DNA of 64,000 nucleotides from Bradyrhizobium quebecense. GTDB lineage: Bacteria; Pseudomonadota; Alphaproteobacteria; Rhizobiales; Xanthobacteraceae. The DNA lies in the NCBI RefSeq assembly GCF_013373795.3, contig NZ_CP088022.1, positions 3,348,001 to 3,412,000 of the forward strand, written 5' to 3'. A model generated the notes under the pieces. It made no database searches. It was not told where the DNA came from and saw only the letters and a program-made list of their open reading frames with translations. Positions 59,157-64,000 of the stretch are shown piece after piece. Position numbers and translations under genes: made by a program. Within the stretch, counting starts at the first letter, position 1. The number at the start of each line of letters is the position of its first letter.

Positions 59157-59969
59157 ATGCCCGCGTCCGACAAGGAGTTCGTTGGGTCCATTCCAGAACT
59201 TTACGACCGGCTCCTCGTGCCGATGATTTTTGAACCCTACGCACGCGATCTCGCACAACGCGCCAAGGCCATTGGCCCGCGCGACCTGCTTGAGACGGCC
59301 GCGGGCACCGGGGCCGTGACCCGCGCGCTGTCGGCAGCGCTCGGCCGCGACACCCGCATCGTGGCGACCGACCTGAATGAGCCGATGCTCGAACGGGCGA
59401 AATCGCGGATGCCGGACGCGGCTGATATCACGTGGCGGCAGGCCGACGCGCTCAACCTGCCGTTCGGCAGTGCGAGCTTCGATGTCGTCGCCTGCCAGTT
59501 CGGCGCGATGTTCTTCCCCGACAAGCCCAAGGGCTATTCGGAGGCCCGCCGTGTCCTGAAGCCGGGCGGCCGTTTCCTGTTCAGCATGTGGGATCGCATC
59601 GAAGAGAACGAGTTTGCCGACGTGGTGACCCAGGCATTGGCAGAGGTCTTCCCGGCCGATCCGCCGCGATTCCTCGCGCGCACGCCCCATGGCCATTATG
59701 CGGCTGACCCGATCCGGGCCGATCTTTTGGCCGCGGGCTTCAGCAAGATCGAGATCGACACCGTCCGGGAGCAGAGCCGGGCGAACGCGCCGCACGATCC
59801 GGCGATCGGTTTTTGCCAGGGCTCACCGCTGCGCGGCGAGATCGAGGCACGCGGCGGGATCGGCCTCGACGCCGCGACCGAGCACGCTGCATCGGCGCTC
59901 GCGCGGCGCTTCGGCAAGGGCGCGATCGAAGGCCGCATTCAGGCGCTGGTGATCACGGCTGTTGCGTGA
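59157..59969 (+). CDS. Class I SAM-dependent methyltransferase
   Basis: A 270-residue cytoplasmic methyltransferase with the Rossmann-like fold. Motif I is LLETAAGTGAVTRALSAAL, motif II IVATDLNEPMLERAKSRM, motif III QADALNLPFGSASFDVVACQ and motif IV RRVLKPGGRFLFSMWDRIEE. It resembles UbiE/ArsM-like small-molecule methyltransferases in general, without a distinguishing cysteine set. The start follows AAGGAG. It is divergent from the GbsR-type regulator gene; whether that regulator's palindrome also acts on it is open. Confidence 0.9.
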   Translation: MPASDKEFVGSIPELYDRLLVPMIFEPYARDLAQRAKAIGPRDLLETAAGTGAVTRALSAALGRDTRIVATDLNEPMLERAKSRMPDAADITWRQADALNLPFGSASFDVVACQFGAMFFPDKPKGYSEARRVLKPGGRFLFSMWDRIEENEFADVVTQALAEVFPADPPRFLARTPHGHYAADPIRADLLAAGFSKIEIDTVREQSRANAPHDPAIGFCQGSPLRGEIEARGGIGLDAATEHAASALARRFGKGAIEGRIQALVITAVA

Positions 59970-59976
59970 CCACGCG

Positions 59977-60276
59977 TCATACCGTCGGCAGGACCGAGAA
60001 CCGCTCCCCTGCCCGTCGCAGGTTCAGAAGATCGGAATTGCCTGATACGGCGTGCACACGGTCGACGCGCGCCGAGAACGGTCCGCGGCCGCAGGCCGCG
60101 ATCATGTCAGCGACGACGACCTCGGGGCCAGCGAACACCGCCTCGACGCTGCCGTCGCGGCGATTGCGGACCCAACCCTCGAGGCCGCGCGAGTTCGCCT
60201 GCTCGTCCACCCAGGCACGATAGCCGACGCCCTGCACCCGGCCGCTGATCGTGACATGGCGGATCACACCGCTCAT
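59977..60276 (-). CDS. acyP: Acylphosphatase
   Basis: A 99-residue enzyme that hydrolyses acyl phosphates. The catalytic residues are R20 in [13 protein letters not shown] and N38 in [35 protein letters not shown] is the usual helix-2 region. Its start overlaps the stop of the upstream PEP-mutase family gene by 4 bp (ATGA), so the two are translated together. Confidence 0.94.
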   Translation of the reverse strand: MSGVIRHVTISGRVQGVGYRAWVDEQANSRGLEGWVRNRRDGSVEAVFAGPEVVVADMIAACGRGPFSARVDRVHAVSGNSDLLNLRRAGERFSVLPTV

Positions 60277-61139
60277 TTCTTCAGGCCGAGGAACTCGCCG
60301 CTGCGCGCCCTGGTCTCCGCCTCGCGCATCACGCGGCTGGTCAGTTCGGACGAGGCGATGCCTTTCAGATTCTTCGGCGAGGTGCCTTCGCGCAGCGCCT
60401 TCAACGTTTCGTAGACGGCCTGGGTCGCGGCCGCGAACGGCGCGTGGCCCTGCAGCGCGATCCTGACGCGCTGGCTTGCCAGATAATCCAGCGCGGTCAT
60501 CTCCTCCGGCGCGCCGCCAAGCACGATCGGCAGCGTCGTGGCGGCCGAGAGCGCCTCGAGCTCCCCGCGCGACGTGATGCCGGTGAAGAACAGTCCATCG
60601 ACGCCGACCGCCTCATAGGCCCTGGCGCGTGCGATCGCGTCGTCGAGATCTGTGATCGAGACGGCCCCGGTCCGGCCCAGGATGACGAGCGACGGATCGC
60701 TGCGGCCGTCAAGCGCGGCCTTCATCTTGCCGACGCCTTCCTCGAGCGAGATCAGCTGCGCCTTGGCCTGGCCGAACGTCTGCGGCAGCAGCGTATCCTC
60801 GATGGTGAGGCCGGCGGCACCGGCAGCTTCGACCTCCTGGACCGTGCGGCGAACGTTGAGCGCATTGCCGTAGCCGTGATCGGCATCGACAAGCACTGGC
60901 AAGGTCGACGCCCGCGACATCCGGCGCACCTGTTCAGCGAACTCCGTCAGCGTGATCAGCGCAATATCGGGATCGCCGAGCACGGCGAGCGACGCCACCG
61001 AGCCGCCGAACATGCCGAGTTCGAAACCGAGATCCTCCGCAATCCGGATCGAGGTCGCGTCATAGACCGAGCCCGGGCGAATGCAGGTTGATCCGTTGAG
61101 AATCGATCGCAGTGCTTCGCGGCGCTTGCGAAAGGCCAT
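60273..61139 (-). CDS. Isocitrate lyase/PEP mutase superfamily protein, probable oxaloacetate decarboxylase
   Basis: A 288-residue (beta/alpha)8-barrel enzyme. It shows [40 protein letters not shown], the Mg2+-binding [20 protein letters not shown] and [15 protein letters not shown], and the late barrel [20 protein letters not shown]. It has no KKCGH motif, so it is not isocitrate lyase. PEP mutase's EDK(V/I) loop is not present. The set of residues fits the oxaloacetate decarboxylase group (Pseudomonas PA4872-like). The ATG at 61139 gives the family N-terminus [16 protein letters not shown]. Coupled to acyP downstream. Confidence 0.85.
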   Translation of the reverse strand: MAFRKRREALRSILNGSTCIRPGSVYDATSIRIAEDLGFELGMFGGSVASLAVLGDPDIALITLTEFAEQVRRMSRASTLPVLVDADHGYGNALNVRRTVQEVEAAGAAGLTIEDTLLPQTFGQAKAQLISLEEGVGKMKAALDGRSDPSLVILGRTGAVSITDLDDAIARARAYEAVGVDGLFFTGITSRGELEALSAATTLPIVLGGAPEEMTALDYLASQRVRIALQGHAPFAAATQAVYETLKALREGTSPKNLKGIASSELTSRVMREAETRARSGEFLGLKK

Positions 61140-61156
61140 GTTGTCTTCTCCGTCCG

Positions 61157-61237
61157 CGTCATTGCGAGGAGCGAAGCGACGAAGCAATCCATTCTCTGCG
61201 AGGGGAGATGGATTGCTTCGCTTCGCTCGCAATGACG
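61157..61237. repeat. Palindromic intergenic repeat between pccA and the PEP-mutase family gene
   Basis: CGTCATTGCGAGGAGCGAAG and its continuation CGACGAAGCAATCCA on the left are mirrored by TGGATTGCTTCGCTTCGCTC and GCAATGACG on the right, an imperfect palindrome of about 80 bp. GTCATTGCGAGGAGCGAAGCG...GCAATCCA elements occur in large numbers in Bradyrhizobium and related genomes. Here it starts 3 bp from the pccA stop codon and may stop or stabilise its transcript. Confidence 0.85.
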
Positions 61238-61240
61238 AGT

Positions 61241-63256
<2,016 letters not shown>

Positions 63257-63411
63257 GCTCTTCTTGCTTGGGCTTTGGGCAGGATTCCTCCCCGCGCAAT
63301 CCGGCACGGGCGATTGGCGTAACCACTCCGTGGTACAGCAAAATGCCCCGGAGGCAAATGCAGACCGGGCGCGGCGCCTGGCCGGTCCTTGGCGGTAGCC
63401 GGAGGGGTATT

Positions 63412-63618
63412 TCAGCCCGAATAAGTCTTGAAGCGGCCGCGCGAATGCGCTTTCGCGACGGCCTTCATCAGCTCGCTGACCTCATTCTCCAGGAATTCAT
63501 TGGCCACGATCAGCGCCCGGATGGTCGCGCGCAAATTGCCGCCGCACGCGGAAATGGCCTGATCGACAGCCGCTTCCAGCCCGTCATCGTCATCAGATTC
63601 GGGCCGTGCAGACATCAT
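63412..63618 (-). CDS. Small hypothetical protein (68 aa)
   Basis: A 68-residue protein: MMSARPESDDDDGLEAAVDQ, then AISACGGNLRATIRALIVAN, EFLENEVSELMKAVAKAHSR and GRFKTYSG. The centre (GNLRATIRALIVANEFLENE) looks like a short HTH-like or helical hairpin conserved in rhizobial small proteins, from memory of the pattern only. Two adjacent ATG codons could serve as the start. Function unknown. Confidence 0.68.
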   Translation of the reverse strand: MMSARPESDDDDGLEAAVDQAISACGGNLRATIRALIVANEFLENEVSELMKAVAKAHSRGRFKTYSG

Positions 63619-63671
63619 GGGGCATCCGGGATTCAGGTGGCACATCATGTTCCTAGTTTGTTCTCATGAAG

Positions 63672-63800
63672 TCAATCGGATCTTTGCTCGGAAGCCGTCT
63701 GCCGAGGCGCCTCTAGCTTCCGCCGCCGGCGCGCGAGACATTGCAGGGTCCAGATGTCGGTGATGACATCCGCAATGAGGTTGATGATGAACTCGGCCAT
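63672..63800 (-). CDS. Very small protein with hydrophobic N-terminus (42 aa)
   Basis: A 42-residue product, MAEFIINLIADVITDIWTLQ then CLARRRRKLEAPRQTASEQR. The first 20 residues form a possible membrane helix, followed by an Arg cluster that would stay in the cytoplasm. The ATG at 63800 is chosen because AAGGGA lies at the right distance upstream; the frame is open 47 codons further without plausible coding. Function unknown; it resembles small single-pass membrane proteins. Confidence 0.55.
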   Translation of the reverse strand: MAEFIINLIADVITDIWTLQCLARRRRKLEAPRQTASEQRSD

Positions 63801-63958
63801 ATCGGCATCCCTTCGACAGCAATGTCCGGCCGTTCTACGTCGCGGAATGCCGATCAGGATGTGACGGCGCGCACGCGTCGCGTGCGAACAGTCCTTGGTT
63901 GGATCGTACCTGCCTGTGCTAGAAGTTCGGCTGCCCGCCAAAGATCTGAAGTGAGAAA

Positions 63959-64000
63959 ATGCGGTTTCGGAATCCGGTCATCACGACGCTTCTCCTGACA
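63959..64000 (+). CDS. Start of an exported protein gene (cut by window edge)
   Basis: ATG at 63959 opens MRFRNPVITTLLLT, which looks like the beginning of a signal peptide (basic residues, then hydrophobic core), and the frame runs off the window end. AAGTGAG precedes it. Too short to identify. Confidence 0.35.
   Translation, partial: MRFRNPVITTLLLT

Overview
This is a 64 kb chromosomal window from a GC-rich alphaproteobacterium, most likely Bradyrhizobium or a close relative. The evidence is the gene content and protein style: clpA-clpS near a phasin, a SPOR-domain D,D-carboxypeptidase, mipZ next to panC, DUF1489, lipB and pccA. Rhizobial palindromic intergenic repeats are also present. 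The genus call is inference from recognised proteins; no 16S gene is present.

Layout. 1-2.6 kb: start of clpA (cut by the window edge), clpS and a damaged IS5-family copy. 2.6-24.3 kb: mainly housekeeping and conserved-hypothetical genes. These include a TadG-like VWA protein, a phasin, a D,D-carboxypeptidase, a DnaJ/DUF302/VWA group, serine hydrolases, mipZ/panC, DUF1489, a GST, an aldo/keto reductase, and a MauG-like peroxidase beside a secreted phosphoesterase. 24.6-30.8 kb: a tightly packed minus-strand catabolic operon (MFS importer, arylmalonate-decarboxylase-like protein, embedded GntR regulator, cysteine-less hydantoin-racemase homologue, hydantoinase, alpha/beta hydrolase). 31.1-37.4 kb: a phosphonate operon (iron alcohol dehydrogenase, phnA, phnY, OPA-type MFS) with a divergent LysR regulator and no phnW or phnX. 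37.3-40.5 kb: an arsenic operon arsR-aqpS-arsC-MFS with a divergent DUF6428 gene. 40.6-45.3 kb: small genes, mgtE and two tandem NodB-type deacetylases.

45.3-52.5 kb looks acquired. It holds a four-gene Csu-type chaperone-usher pilus operon between an IS5 transposase remnant and a complete IS1380 element, with a tRNA-like sequence beside the IS1380. 52.5-64 kb returns to core genes: tRNA-Leu(GAG), fliN, lipB, a tautomerase with a frameshifted LysR gene opposite, and a DUF4166-membrane-epimerase fusion downstream of a GbsR/MarR-type regulator whose start codon sits in a perfect 22-bp palindrome. A methyltransferase, acylphosphatase, a PEP-mutase/isocitrate-lyase-family enzyme, the propionyl-CoA carboxylase biotin subunit and small proteins follow.

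The three catabolic and resistance modules (hydantoin-like, phosphonate, arsenic) each pair a transporter with a local regulator and a visible candidate operator. The best candidates for new biology are the racemase-family pair with altered catalytic cysteines inside the hydantoinase operon, the phosphonate operon that appears built for an alcohol substrate, and the triple-domain fusion with its operator-on-start-codon regulator.
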